Source: Streptomyces sp. NBC_01232 (GTDB lineage: Bacteria; Actinomycetota; Actinomycetes; Streptomycetales; Streptomycetaceae). From it: a stretch of 64,000 nucleotides of DNA. Shown in pieces: positions 16,640 through 24,610 of this stretch. The stretch spans positions 5,199,001 through 5,263,000 of the forward strand of contig NZ_CP108518.1 in the NCBI RefSeq assembly GCF_035989885.1. Reading direction: 5' to 3'. Below the pieces are notes generated by a model. The model saw nothing but the letters and a program-made list of their open reading frames with translations. It searched no databases and had not been told where the DNA came from. Every line of letters begins with the position of its first letter. The first letter of the stretch is position 1. A program made the translations under genes and the position numbers.

Positions 16640-17308
16640 TCAGGCCCCCGGGGCCTTCGCGACGCCGATCGGGCACGAGACGCCCGTGCCGCCGATGCCG
16701 CAGTAGCCGCCCGGGTTCTTGTCCAGGTACTGCTGGTGGTGCGCCTCCGCGGGCCAGAAGGGGCGCTCCGACGCCGGGAGGACCGCCGTGGTGATCGGCC
16801 CGTAGCCCGAGGAGGCCAGGACCTGCTGGTAGGCCGTGCGGGAGGCCTCCGCCGTCGCCTGCTGGGCGGGGGAGTGGGTGTAGACCGCCGAGCGGTACTG
16901 GGTGCCGACGTCGTTGCCCTGGCGGAAGCCCTGGGTGGGGTCGTGGGACTCCCAGAACAGCTTCAGGAGCGCCGCGTAGGACACCTGGGACGGGTCGAAG
17001 ACGACACGGACGACCTCGGTGTGGCCGGTCCGGCCCGAGCACACCTCCTCGTAGGTCGGATTCTCGGTGAAGCCGCCCTGGTACCCGGCCAGCGTGGTCC
17101 ACACGCCGGGGGTCTGCCAGAACTTGCGCTCGGCGCCCCAGAAGCAGCCCAGGCCGAAGTCGGCCACCTCGAGGTGCGCGGGATAGGGGCCGGACAGCGG
17201 GTTGCCCAGCACGGTGTGCCGGTCGGGGACTGAGAAGAGCGGCTCCGCGCGGCCCGTGAGGGCTTCCTCGCGGGTGGGGAGCTCGGGCGTACGGCGGTAC
17301 GAGAACAT
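16640..17308 (-). CDS. msrA: Peptide-methionine (S)-S-oxide reductase
   Basis: A 222-residue MsrA that reduces methionine-S-sulfoxide in proteins. The active-site motif GCFWGAE is near residue 56, with the catalytic Cys. Substrate-binding segments [20 protein letters not shown] and [23 protein letters not shown] are present, and a resolving Cys occurs near the C-terminus ([15 protein letters not shown]). AAGGAGG precedes the ATG at 17308 at good distance, which fixes the start. Confidence 0.97.
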   Translation of the reverse strand: MFSYRRTPELPTREEALTGRAEPLFSVPDRHTVLGNPLSGPYPAHLEVADFGLGCFWGAERKFWQTPGVWTTLAGYQGGFTENPTYEEVCSGRTGHTEVVRVVFDPSQVSYAALLKLFWESHDPTQGFRQGNDVGTQYRSAVYTHSPAQQATAEASRTAYQQVLASSGYGPITTAVLPASERPFWPAEAHHQQYLDKNPGGYCGIGGTGVSCPIGVAKAPGA

Positions 17309-17337
17309 GGATTCCCTCCTTGTGGGAGTGACAACGT

Positions 17338-17375
17338 GCGGAGGGCGGGCCGGGATTCCCCGGCCCGCCCTCCGC
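17338..17375 (-). terminator. Hairpin terminator after the 17387 gene
   Basis: Seventeen-base arms (17338-17354 and 17359-17375) pair perfectly around ATTC. It lies 12 bases after the stop of the upstream leftward gene and just before msrA. Confidence 0.87.
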
Positions 17376-17386
17376 CCCCGCACCGG

Positions 17387-18526
17387 TCAGAGGCCCGGAG
17401 TGGCCACACCCACCGCCCAGTCACGGGCGTACAGGTACCGGCTCTTCGGCGATCCCGCGTAGGACCACGGCAGGGCGCCGATGTACCCGTCGATGTGGCG
17501 GAACTGCTCGACGGCCTGCTCGTCGCGGTCCTGCCAGAACAGCAGGTACGCCAGCATGTGCCGGATGCGCGCCGTCCCCGGGTGGTCGTCACCCGCCGCC
17601 GCCAGGTCCAGGAGCGCCGCGTCCACCGCGGCGACGATCTCCGGCTCCTTGAAGAACGTCTCCGCCGCCAGGTCCTCCTCGTGCGTCTCCTGCTCGAAGT
17701 ACGCGATCAGCGGCAGCAGCGACAGCAGGTCACCGGGAGCGCCGACGGCGGCCGACTCACGGGCGAAGGCGAGCGCCAGCTCGTGCGAACCGCGCCACTT
17801 CTGGCACCAGTACTGCAGGCCGCTGACGTGCGACCACAGCACCTTCGGGTCGCGCTCGACGACCTGTGCCCACAGCTCGCGGTACCGCTCGTGCGAGTAC
17901 CCGAGGCCCTGCCCGATGGGCTGCTCCACGATGTACGGGGTCGGGTCAGCAGGGTCGGCGAGGCGCTGGGCCGCGTGGGCGGCCTCCTGGGCCTTGACCA
18001 GCAGCTCGCGGAAGAGCCGGAACTGCTCCTGCGTGGTGCGGCTGCCCGACTGGCCCCCGCGTACGTTCCACGCCACCATGATCGCCGTGTCGGCGTCGAC
18101 CAGGGCGGCCGTCGGGTCCGAGGGCCGCGCCGCACGCCAGGCCAGCAGCCACGCGTCGTCCTCGGCGGCCGCCTCGGCGAGCGGGCGGACCCGCTCCATG
18201 CGCTCCTGCCAGTCCTTCCCGGCCGCCTCGATGTAGGCGGCGCCGGCCTCCCAGTCGCCCGACCGGACCGCGTCCAGGACGGCGGTCCGCTCCGGCGGCA
18301 CCGGAGCCGGGTTCTCGGTGTCGAGGTCGGCCTCGGCCACGAAGCCCAGCGCGACGACCGCAGCCGCCTTCTCGGCCTTCTGCTCGGCCTTCACCGCATC
18401 CGTACCGGCGTTCAGGGTGCCGATCTCGGCCTCCAGGGCCTTGGCCTTGCGGATGTAGTAGACGCCGCGCAGGAACTTGAACGCGCCGAACAGCAGCACG
18501 GCGCCCAGGATGTAGAGGCCGATCAC
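17387..18526 (-). CDS. Membrane-anchored helical-repeat protein, paralogue A
   Basis: A 379-residue protein with one N-terminal membrane helix (about 2-22) and a long, helical, TPR-like soluble region. It ends with HIDGYIGALPWSYAGSP. The protein encoded at 20395-21501 shares the same architecture and many residues, including a nearly identical VDGYVGALPWSEADDP segment and the E/DLWAKV-YW spacing, so the two are paralogues. Its GTG start overlaps the stop of the M48 protease gene (GTGA), which implies translational coupling and a shared function. I do not recognise a characterised family. Transcription ends at the hairpin at 17338-17375. Confidence 0.8.
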   Translation of the reverse strand: MIGLYILGAVLLFGAFKFLRGVYYIRKAKALEAEIGTLNAGTDAVKAEQKAEKAAAVVALGFVAEADLDTENPAPVPPERTAVLDAVRSGDWEAGAAYIEAAGKDWQERMERVRPLAEAAAEDDAWLLAWRAARPSDPTAALVDADTAIMVAWNVRGGQSGSRTTQEQFRLFRELLVKAQEAAHAAQRLADPADPTPYIVEQPIGQGLGYSHERYRELWAQVVERDPKVLWSHVSGLQYWCQKWRGSHELALAFARESAAVGAPGDLLSLLPLIAYFEQETHEEDLAAETFFKEPEIVAAVDAALLDLAAAGDDHPGTARIRHMLAYLLFWQDRDEQAVEQFRHIDGYIGALPWSYAGSPKSRYLYARDWAVGVATPGL

Positions 18527-20121
18527 GGGGCAAGCACCAGCTTTCGCAGGGGTTCGGTGTCGGGCAGGTCCGCCACGGCCGCGTCCAGGGCCGGGCCCAG
18601 CCGGTCCTCGAAGCCGTCGGCCGGGTAGTGCAGGGCGGCCGAGTCGGACCAGGACAGCTGCCAGCGGGCGGCGCCGCGGGCCGTCAGCTCGACGGTGACC
18701 AGCTGGTTCAGGGCGCGCCGGACGACCGGGCGGGCGAATTCGCGCGCCGTGCGGCCGGTGGCGGCCTGCGCCTGCTCGGACTTCGGGAAGCGGTCGGCGA
18801 TGCGCCAGCGCACCGCCGGGTCGGCGTCGAACGCGTCGAGCACGGCGTCCAGCCCGGGGCCGGCGCCCTCGGCGGCGAAGGCCTCGCGGATGTCCTCCGC
18901 GCCCTGGCCGACGTACACCGTCATGGACGCGTGGACGAGGTCCTCCCAGTCGACCCGCTCGAGCGCGAGCGCCTCCGGGGTGAGGACGACCTGCTCCAGC
19001 GCGGCCAGCGCCGCGTCGGCGTCGGCCAGCAGCTCCAGGGCGGGCCGGGCGGCCTGCCCGGCGCGGCCGTCGTCGGGCAGGGCCTCGATGCGGGCCACGC
19101 GCTCGGCGAGCGCGGGGTGGGAGTCGTAGGGGGAGGCGGGCTCGGTCGACAGCTCCCGGCGCAGCTCCTCCAGGTCCTCCGAGCGCGCCTCCAGGAGCCG
19201 GCGCAGACCGCCGAAGACCTCACCGGGGCGGGGCAGCAGGCCGGCGCCGACGCCGAGGGTGGCGTACGAGCTCATGTAGAAGTCGTGGGCCGAGCCGAGG
19301 GCGTTGAGCTCGCGCAGCGCGGAGGCGGCGGAGTCACGGCCGGCGATCCGGACCGAGGCGAGGTCGGCGGCCAGCTCCTGGCGGCGGGAGGTGGAGAGGG
19401 TCGCGCGCATGTAGAAGTTGCCGTACGCGATGTAGATCTTGGCCATGGCGCGGTACATCGCGCCCTCGCCCGCGGTGTCGACGCCCTTGGCCTGCTTGCC
19501 CTTGGCGATCCGCTTCTCGTCCCTGCGCTCCTGCTTCGCGCGCTCCTTGGCGACCTTCTTGTCGGCGCGCTCGTGGAAGTGACCGATGGTGCGGATCAGC
19601 TGGGCGCGCCCGCGGGCGATCAGCGGGGTGAGGCGCGTGTCGAAGTTGGCGTAGTGGCCCATCTCGTGGGCGAGCACGGCGCGCAGCTGCATCTCGTCCA
19701 GGCCCGCCATCAGCGGCAGACCGATGTAGAGCCGGCGGGTGCCGGGCCGCAGGCCCAGCAGCCGGGCATCCTCGGCGACGGCCGCGTTCACCTCGTCGAT
19801 CAGCACGATCTCGTCGGGGGCACGGGTGCCGACCTGCTGCGCGATGTCGCGCACGATCCGCCACAGCTCCGGCTCCTGCGCCTCGACGACGGTGAGGCCG
19901 GCCAGGGGCTCGCCCTTGGGGGTGCGCAGCATGAACAGGCCGCGCACGATCGGGACGGTGAGGACGACGGAGGCGAGGAGCAGTTTCGCGACGATCGGGC
20001 CGTGCAGGAAGCTGACGACGGCGAAGTCGATGCCTCCGAGGGCCGCCAGCAGGAACACGCCGAGCAGATAGAAGCCGGCGAGCAGGACGAGAGCGCGCAA
20101 GGCGCGCAGTGAAGCGCCCAT
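18523..20121 (-). CDS. Membrane-bound M48-family zinc metallopeptidase
   Basis: A 532-residue protease. Two N-terminal helices (about 10-30 and 42-66) anchor it. The zinc motif HEMGH lies at residues 152-156, with the third ligand Glu in SRRQELAADLAS about 85 residues later, as in HtpX/Oma1-type M48 enzymes. A very basic Lys/Arg/Glu-rich stretch (about 178-212) splits the catalytic domain, and a ~200-residue C-terminal extension is unusual. The ATG at 20121 was chosen with GGGGGGA upstream; a GTG at 20139 is possible. It is translationally coupled to paralogue A and preceded by paralogue B, which suggests these helical proteins act with it. Confidence 0.88.
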   Translation of the reverse strand: MGASLRALRALVLLAGFYLLGVFLLAALGGIDFAVVSFLHGPIVAKLLLASVVLTVPIVRGLFMLRTPKGEPLAGLTVVEAQEPELWRIVRDIAQQVGTRAPDEIVLIDEVNAAVAEDARLLGLRPGTRRLYIGLPLMAGLDEMQLRAVLAHEMGHYANFDTRLTPLIARGRAQLIRTIGHFHERADKKVAKERAKQERRDEKRIAKGKQAKGVDTAGEGAMYRAMAKIYIAYGNFYMRATLSTSRRQELAADLASVRIAGRDSAASALRELNALGSAHDFYMSSYATLGVGAGLLPRPGEVFGGLRRLLEARSEDLEELRRELSTEPASPYDSHPALAERVARIEALPDDGRAGQAARPALELLADADAALAALEQVVLTPEALALERVDWEDLVHASMTVYVGQGAEDIREAFAAEGAGPGLDAVLDAFDADPAVRWRIADRFPKSEQAQAATGRTAREFARPVVRRALNQLVTVELTARGAARWQLSWSDSAALHYPADGFEDRLGPALDAAVADLPDTEPLRKLVLAP

Positions 20122-20394
20122 ATGGACAGATCCCCCCACGGGATGAAAGCGGTGCTGAAGTGGGTGGCAGGGCAGACGGCCGCCACCGCCGCATCATGCG
20201 GCCTGCGATTACTTACAGCAACTTTATTGGCCAGGGATCTGGCCCCGTCCGGCAGGGGGTGACCTGCAGGGCGGGGCCACCCCGGGACGCCCGCAGGCCG
20301 GGCGCACCCACCCCGCACCCGGTCCGCGGCCGTCCCACGGCCGCCGGCCAACGCCCGCAGGCCCCCGACCCGACCCCGCGCCCCGCCGGGAGGG
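20122..20394. other. Spacer between paralogue B and the M48 gene
   Basis: About 270 bases without a convincing gene. The half near 20205-20235 is AT-rich for this genome and probably holds the M48 promoter; the remainder is Pro-codon-like, C-rich sequence. No clear hairpin or tRNA was seen. Confidence 0.4.
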
Positions 20395-21501
20395 CTACTG
20401 CGGCAGGGTCGCCGGCGACCCGCCGTTCGCCTCGTACCCCGCCACCGCCATCGCCCGGTACACCGCGTACACCGCCGCCGGGTCGTCCGCCTCGGACCAC
20501 GGCAGCGCGCCCACGTAGCCGTCCACGTGCCGCACCTGCTCCATGGCCTCCGCCCACCGCTCCATGCAGACCAGGAACATCAGCAGCAGGTGCCGTACGT
20601 GCGCCACCATCGGGTCGTCCTGCCGCGCCGAGTGCACCGCGTACAGCGCGCCCTCCACCGCCCGCGTGACGACCGCGCTCCGGTAGAAGCTCGGGCTCAG
20701 CACGATGTCCGGCTGGTTCTCGCGCAGCGCGAACATCGGCAGGGCGGCCAGCAGCGAGCCCTGCGGGGCGCGCGCCGCGGCCGCGTGCGCGAAGGCGTCG
20801 GCCTTCTCCCGCGAGCCGTGCCAGGCCGCGCCCCAGTAGTGCAGCGCCGCGAGATGGGCGCCCATGTGCTCCGGGGCCCGGTCGATGACCTTCGCCCACA
20901 GCTCGTCGAACTCCGCCTCCGGGTACGCCAGTCCCCGCGCGATCGCCAGCTCCGTGATGTACGGGACCGGGTCCCCCGGCGCCAGCAGCGCGGCCCTGCG
21001 GCACGCCTCCCGCGCCTCCTCCAGGATGATCCGGTGGTCGTCGGAGCCGACCCCGCCCGACTGCCGCCACGCCTGCTGCACCAGCAGCTCCGCGTGCACC
21101 TGCGCGCCGCCCGGGTCCTTCTCCGCCTCCAGCCGCCACGCCTTCAGCCACTGCGCGCCCACACCGGGCTGCGCCGCCAGCTCAAGGGCCGCCGCACCGC
21201 CGAAGGCCTGGACGCGCTGCCAGCGCCGCTCGCCCTCCCGCGGGGTCCCGGCGAGCAGCTGCGAGGCCGCCTGCCACCGGCCCGTCCGCTGCACGTTGTC
21301 GAGCGCGTCCATCAGGTCCTGGTCGGGACCGGGGACCCGGATGTCGAGCTCTTCCTGCCGGTCGAATCCGTAGTTCGCCGGGTCGGCGGCGTCAGGGCTG
21401 TCCGGCGTGACCAGGCGGATACCGCCGCGCCGGCGCCGGATGTACGGACTGACGATGATCGCGATCATGACCACCGCGAACACGAACCACAGAATCTCCA
21501 T
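20395..21501 (-). CDS. Membrane-anchored helical-repeat protein, paralogue B
   Basis: A 368-residue protein with an N-terminal membrane helix (about 1-18) followed by RRRRGG and a long helical region. It is homologous to paralogue A (17387-18526): shared positions include VPYITELAIARGLAYP, ELWAKVI, HVRHLL and HVDGYVGALPWSEADD. GGAG is placed seven bases before the ATG at 21501. It is transcribed leftwards towards the M48 protease gene with a 273-base gap, and divergently from metB. The duplication flanks the protease, so either a block duplicated or the two act as partners. Function unknown. Confidence 0.8.
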   Translation of the reverse strand: MEILWFVFAVVMIAIIVSPYIRRRRGGIRLVTPDSPDAADPANYGFDRQEELDIRVPGPDQDLMDALDNVQRTGRWQAASQLLAGTPREGERRWQRVQAFGGAAALELAAQPGVGAQWLKAWRLEAEKDPGGAQVHAELLVQQAWRQSGGVGSDDHRIILEEAREACRRAALLAPGDPVPYITELAIARGLAYPEAEFDELWAKVIDRAPEHMGAHLAALHYWGAAWHGSREKADAFAHAAAARAPQGSLLAALPMFALRENQPDIVLSPSFYRSAVVTRAVEGALYAVHSARQDDPMVAHVRHLLLMFLVCMERWAEAMEQVRHVDGYVGALPWSEADDPAAVYAVYRAMAVAGYEANGGSPATLPQ

Positions 21502-21563
21502 GCCTCCAGCGAACCAGACGGAGGGGGGAGCGGGCCAATAGGGGGGTGGGCCCGGTGCGGGCA

Positions 21564-21569
21564 TAGCAT
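21564..21569 (+). promoter_or_regulatory. -10 box of leaderless metB transcript
   Basis: TAGCAT lies six bases before the metB ATG with no Shine-Dalgarno sequence between them, the same arrangement as at hutH and several other genes in this window. Confidence 0.6.
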
Positions 21570-21575
21570 CGGACC

Positions 21576-22733
21576 ATGAGCGACGACAGCCACGAGCACC
21601 AGAGCTTCGAGACCCGTGCGATCCACGCGGGCAACACGGCGGACCCGCAGACCGGCGCGGTCGTGCCCCCGATCTACCAGGTTTCCACGTACAAGCAGGA
21701 CGGTGTCGGCGGGCTCCGCGGCGGTTACGAATACAGCCGCAGCGCCAACCCGACCCGGACCGCGCTGGAGGAGAACCTCGCGGCGCTGGAGGGCGGCCGC
21801 CGCGGTCTCGCCTTCGCGTCCGGCCTGGCCGCCGAGGACTGCCTGCTGCGCACCCTGCTCGCCCCGGGCGACCACGTGGTCATTCCGAACGACGCGTACG
21901 GCGGCACCTTCCGCCTCTTCGCGAAGGTCGTCTCCCGCTGGGGCGTGGAGTGGTCGGTGGCCGACACCTCGGACCCCGATTCGGTACGGGCGGCCCTCAC
22001 CCCGAAGACGAAGGTCATCTGGGTCGAGACCCCCTCCAACCCGCTGCTCGGCATCACCGACATCGCCGTCGTCGCCGACATCGCGCGGACGGCCGGCGCC
22101 AAGCTGGTCGTGGACAACACCTTCGCCTCGCCGTACCTGCAGCAGCCGCTGGCGCTGGGCGCGGACGTGGTCGTGCACTCGCTGACCAAGTACATGGGCG
22201 GGCACTCCGACGTGGTCGGCGGCGCGCTGGTCGCCGCGGACGCGGCGCTGGGCGAGGAGCTGGCCTACCACCAGAACGCGATGGGCGCGGTGGCCGGTCC
22301 GTTCGACTCCTGGATCGTGCTGCGCGGCATCAAGACCCTGGCCGTGCGCATGGACCGGCACGCGGAGAACGCGGGCAAGATCGTCGAGGTGCTCAAGCGC
22401 CACCCGAAGGTCACCAACGTGCTCTACCCGGGCCTGCCGGAGCACCCGGGCCACGAGGTCGCCGCCAAGCAGATGCGCAACTTCGGCGGCATGATCTCCT
22501 TCCAGGTCGCCGGCGGCGAGGAGGAGGCGGTCGCGGTCTGCGGCCGCACCAAGATCTTCACCCTGGCCGAGTCCCTGGGCGGCGTCGAGTCCCTGATCGA
22601 GCACCCGGGCCGGATGACGCACGCTTCGGTGGCCGGCTCGGCGCTGGAGGTTCCGGCGGACCTGATCCGTGTGTCGGTCGGCATCGAGAACGCGGACGAC
22701 CTCATCACGGACCTCACCCAGGCCCTGGGCTGA
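21576..22733 (+). CDS. metB: Cystathionine gamma-synthase
   Basis: A 385-residue fold-type I PLP enzyme of the Cys/Met metabolism family. Hallmarks are YEYSRSANPTR, the PLP-binding Tyr region GDHVVIPNDAYGGT, DNTFASPYLQQPL with the PLP Asp, and the lysine that forms the Schiff base in HSLTKYMGGHSD. The C-terminal SLGGVESLIEHPGRMTH segment is also typical. It most likely joins an O-acyl-homoserine and cysteine to give cystathionine in methionine synthesis; cystathionine gamma-lyase activity cannot be excluded by sequence alone. The message appears leaderless. Confidence 0.93.
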   Translation: MSDDSHEHQSFETRAIHAGNTADPQTGAVVPPIYQVSTYKQDGVGGLRGGYEYSRSANPTRTALEENLAALEGGRRGLAFASGLAAEDCLLRTLLAPGDHVVIPNDAYGGTFRLFAKVVSRWGVEWSVADTSDPDSVRAALTPKTKVIWVETPSNPLLGITDIAVVADIARTAGAKLVVDNTFASPYLQQPLALGADVVVHSLTKYMGGHSDVVGGALVAADAALGEELAYHQNAMGAVAGPFDSWIVLRGIKTLAVRMDRHAENAGKIVEVLKRHPKVTNVLYPGLPEHPGHEVAAKQMRNFGGMISFQVAGGEEEAVAVCGRTKIFTLAESLGGVESLIEHPGRMTHASVAGSALEVPADLIRVSVGIENADDLITDLTQALG

Positions 22734-23044
22734 CCCCACCCCGCCGGGCCCCTCCCCGGGGCCCGGCGCCCCCCCACCCCTCCGGCCGCTTCGGGCTGCG
22801 CCGGGCGAATCCCAGCCCCGCCGGCGTTTGAGGCGCGGGGTCTGGGGCGGAGCCCCAGGGAACCCGGCTCCGCCGGGCACCGGGCTCTGCCCGGACCCGC
22901 GCCTCAAACGCCGGCGAGGCTGAAGAGCGGGGCACCGGGCTCTGCCGGGGACCCGCGCCTCAAACGCCGGCGAGGCTGAATCGGCCCCGGCGAGGCTGAA
23001 TCGGCCCGGCGCAGCCGGAGTCGGCACGGCAGAGCCGGAGGGGG
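22734..23044. repeat. Repeat-rich intergenic region with nested inverted and direct repeats
   Basis: No gene is visible in these 311 bases. A 19-base block, CCGGCGTTTGAGGCGCGGG at 22821-22839, recurs inverted at 22896-22914 and again at 22952-22970, so the first pair can form a large hairpin. The second and third copies are part of a roughly 50-base direct repeat (22876-22924 and 22931-22980), and its end CCGGCGAGGCTGAATCGG appears once more near 22988. This looks like the dispersed intergenic repeat family common in Streptomyces (recalled, not checked). It follows metB and the leftward sigma gene pair, so it may also end both transcripts. Confidence 0.8.
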
Positions 23045-23299
23045 TTACCAGCCCTCCAGGGGTGGGGAGATGCCGCTCGGCGGCGCGGCCCAGGGGTGGG
23101 TCAGGGAGGCCCACACCGTGAAGGCCACCGCCGCCGCGAAGAGCACCGCCCAGCCGAACCGCCGCAGCGCCCTGCGGCGCCGTACGATCCGGTCGCCCCG
23201 GGCTGCCGCGCCCGCCGCCAGCCCCGCCGGCACCGTCGGGTAAGGGCCCTCCAGGAGCCGCCTGACCTGGGCCTCCTTGCGGTCCGGTATCCCGCTCAC
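23045..23299 (-). CDS. Small single-pass membrane protein coupled to sigma-like gene
   Basis: An 84-residue protein: a cytoplasmic N-terminal ~45 residues starting with SGIPDRKEAQVRRLLEG, a basic patch, one membrane helix (about 50-68) and a short outer tail. Its GTG start overlaps the TGA of the upstream sigma-like gene (GTGA), so the two are translated together. That arrangement is typical of sigma/anti-sigma pairs, and a short membrane protein here could hold the sigma-like protein at the membrane. No ZAS zinc motif is visible, so an anti-sigma role is inference from context. Confidence 0.7.
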   Translation of the reverse strand: MSGIPDRKEAQVRRLLEGPYPTVPAGLAAGAAARGDRIVRRRRALRRFGWAVLFAAAVAFTVWASLTHPWAAPPSGISPPLEGW

Positions 23300-23718
23300 G
23301 CCGCCTCCCGGGACCTCAGCGCGGCCACGGCCCGGTTGCACAGCACCCGGACCCGCTCGACCGGCAGCCCCAACTGCGCCGCCGTGACCTCCTCCGCGAC
23401 CCCTTCGTAGAGCCGCAGCACGAGGACGAGCCGCTCCGGCGGGCTCAGCCGGGCCAGCAGACCGCTGCCGCCGTGGTGGCGCCAGCCGGTCCGGGCGAAG
23501 GCCGTGCACAGTTCCTGGCGGGTGAAGTCGTACGGGTCGTCCCCGCGCAGGCGCCGCCAGTTCGCGTACGTCCGGGCCAGCGCGCCCGCGAGCAGCCGGC
23601 GGGCCGATTCCGGCTCCCCTGTCAGCAGTACCGCGACATGCAGGAGCCGCCCTGCCGCGCCGGCGACGAAGGCCTCGAACTCCGCGTAGGAGCCCGCCTG
23701 TTGATCAACCACCCGCAT
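23296..23718 (-). CDS. SigE-family-like RNA polymerase sigma factor (short)
   Basis: A 140-residue protein resembling the Streptomyces SigE-group of short ECF-type sigma factors: an N-terminal region-2-like helix set (FEAFVAGAAGRLLHVAVLLTGEPESARRLLAGAL) and a C-terminal region-4 helix-turn-helix (VTAAQLGLPVERVRVLCNRAVAALR). Region 2 is weakly conserved, so it may be a degenerate sigma or a sigma-like regulator. The ATG at 23718 follows CACTAT by seven bases, which suggests a leaderless mRNA; an ATG at 23727 is possible. It is coupled to a small membrane protein. Confidence 0.75.
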   Translation of the reverse strand: MRVVDQQAGSYAEFEAFVAGAAGRLLHVAVLLTGEPESARRLLAGALARTYANWRRLRGDDPYDFTRQELCTAFARTGWRHHGGSGLLARLSPPERLVLVLRLYEGVAEEVTAAQLGLPVERVRVLCNRAVAALRSREAA

Positions 23719-23775
23719 AGTCCACATAGTGCGGGCAGCGGGGCGGGCCAGGTCAAGAGGACTGACGGACTCCGC

Positions 23776-24297
23776 TCAGGAGGCGGGTCCGGCTTCGGCC
23801 ACGGCCGCCATGAGGTCGGACAGCGACAGGTTGAAGCGCGTCAGCAGCCCCGTGAAGGATTCGCGCTCGCCCTCGCTCCAGTCCTCCGTCACACGGGCCA
23901 TCAGCTCGCGCCTGGAGGAGCGCACCTCCTCCAGCCTGGCCAGCCCCCGCGGGGACAGTGCGAGCACCACGGCCCGCCCGTCCTCCGGGTGCGAGGTCCG
24001 CTTCACCAGACCGCTGTCGACCAGAGGCGCGACCTGCCGGGTCACGGTGGAGGAGTCGATGCCCATGCCGCCGGCGAGCGCCTTGACGCCCATCGGGCCC
24101 TCCAGGTCGAGCCGGTTCAGCAGCAGGTAGGCGGCGCGGTCCATCGAGTTGCGGGCCTGGCCCACACCGCCCAGACGGGTCTGCTCGGCACGGCGGGCGA
24201 AGACCGCCACCTGGTGCTGGAGCGCGTCGAGGAGACCGGCTCCGGCGGGCGCGTCGGGCGCCGCGGGCAGATCGGAATTGGCCGGGGTGGAGGGCAT
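23776..24297 (-). CDS. MarR-family transcriptional regulator
   Basis: A 173-residue winged-helix regulator. The DNA-binding part holds MGVKALAGGMGIDSSTVTRQVAPLVDSGLVKR, then the wing with HPEDGRAVVLALSPRG, as in MarR proteins. Dimerisation helices lie at both ends. The first 20 residues are Ala/Pro-rich. The ATG at 24297 is preceded by a GAGAG segment. It is divergent from threonine ammonia-lyase (24611) across a 313-base gap; the nearby ABC exporter would be a more usual MarR target, but no operator was identified. Confidence 0.92.
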   Translation of the reverse strand: MPSTPANSDLPAAPDAPAGAGLLDALQHQVAVFARRAEQTRLGGVGQARNSMDRAAYLLLNRLDLEGPMGVKALAGGMGIDSSTVTRQVAPLVDSGLVKRTSHPEDGRAVVLALSPRGLARLEEVRSSRRELMARVTEDWSEGERESFTGLLTRFNLSLSDLMAAVAEAGPAS

Positions 24298-24610
24298 GGC
24301 CGTGGGCTCTCTTCGCGTGGGTCCGACAAGGTTGGGGGACAGAGTACGCGGCCGTGCGGCGGCTCGTACGCTCCGTACGAGAACTGATACGGCCGGTCGG
24401 TGCCCCCGTCCCGCGGGTGTACCGGATGGCGAGATTTCGCCCCTGCCGGAGTCCGGCCCGGGGTGCTCCCCGAGGCGCGGCCCGCACGACCTGCGGCAGC
24501 CCCTCCGACAGGGCCTTCCTCCGGCCCGCCGCCGCCCGGCAGGCACCCCGGCAGGCAGCCCCCGCAGCCGGCCCCGGGCCGGGCCCTGCCGCGACTGCGA
24601 GACTGGCGGC
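24298..24610. other. Spacer between MarR and threonine ammonia-lyase genes
   Basis: This 313-base divergent spacer holds no convincing gene. The stretch at 24345-24400 has TACG-type steps (CTCGTACGCTCCGTACGAGA), a palindrome-like GTACG/CGTAC pair at about 24364-24383 that could bind the MarR regulator. The right-hand 200 bases are C-rich and featureless. Confidence 0.4.
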
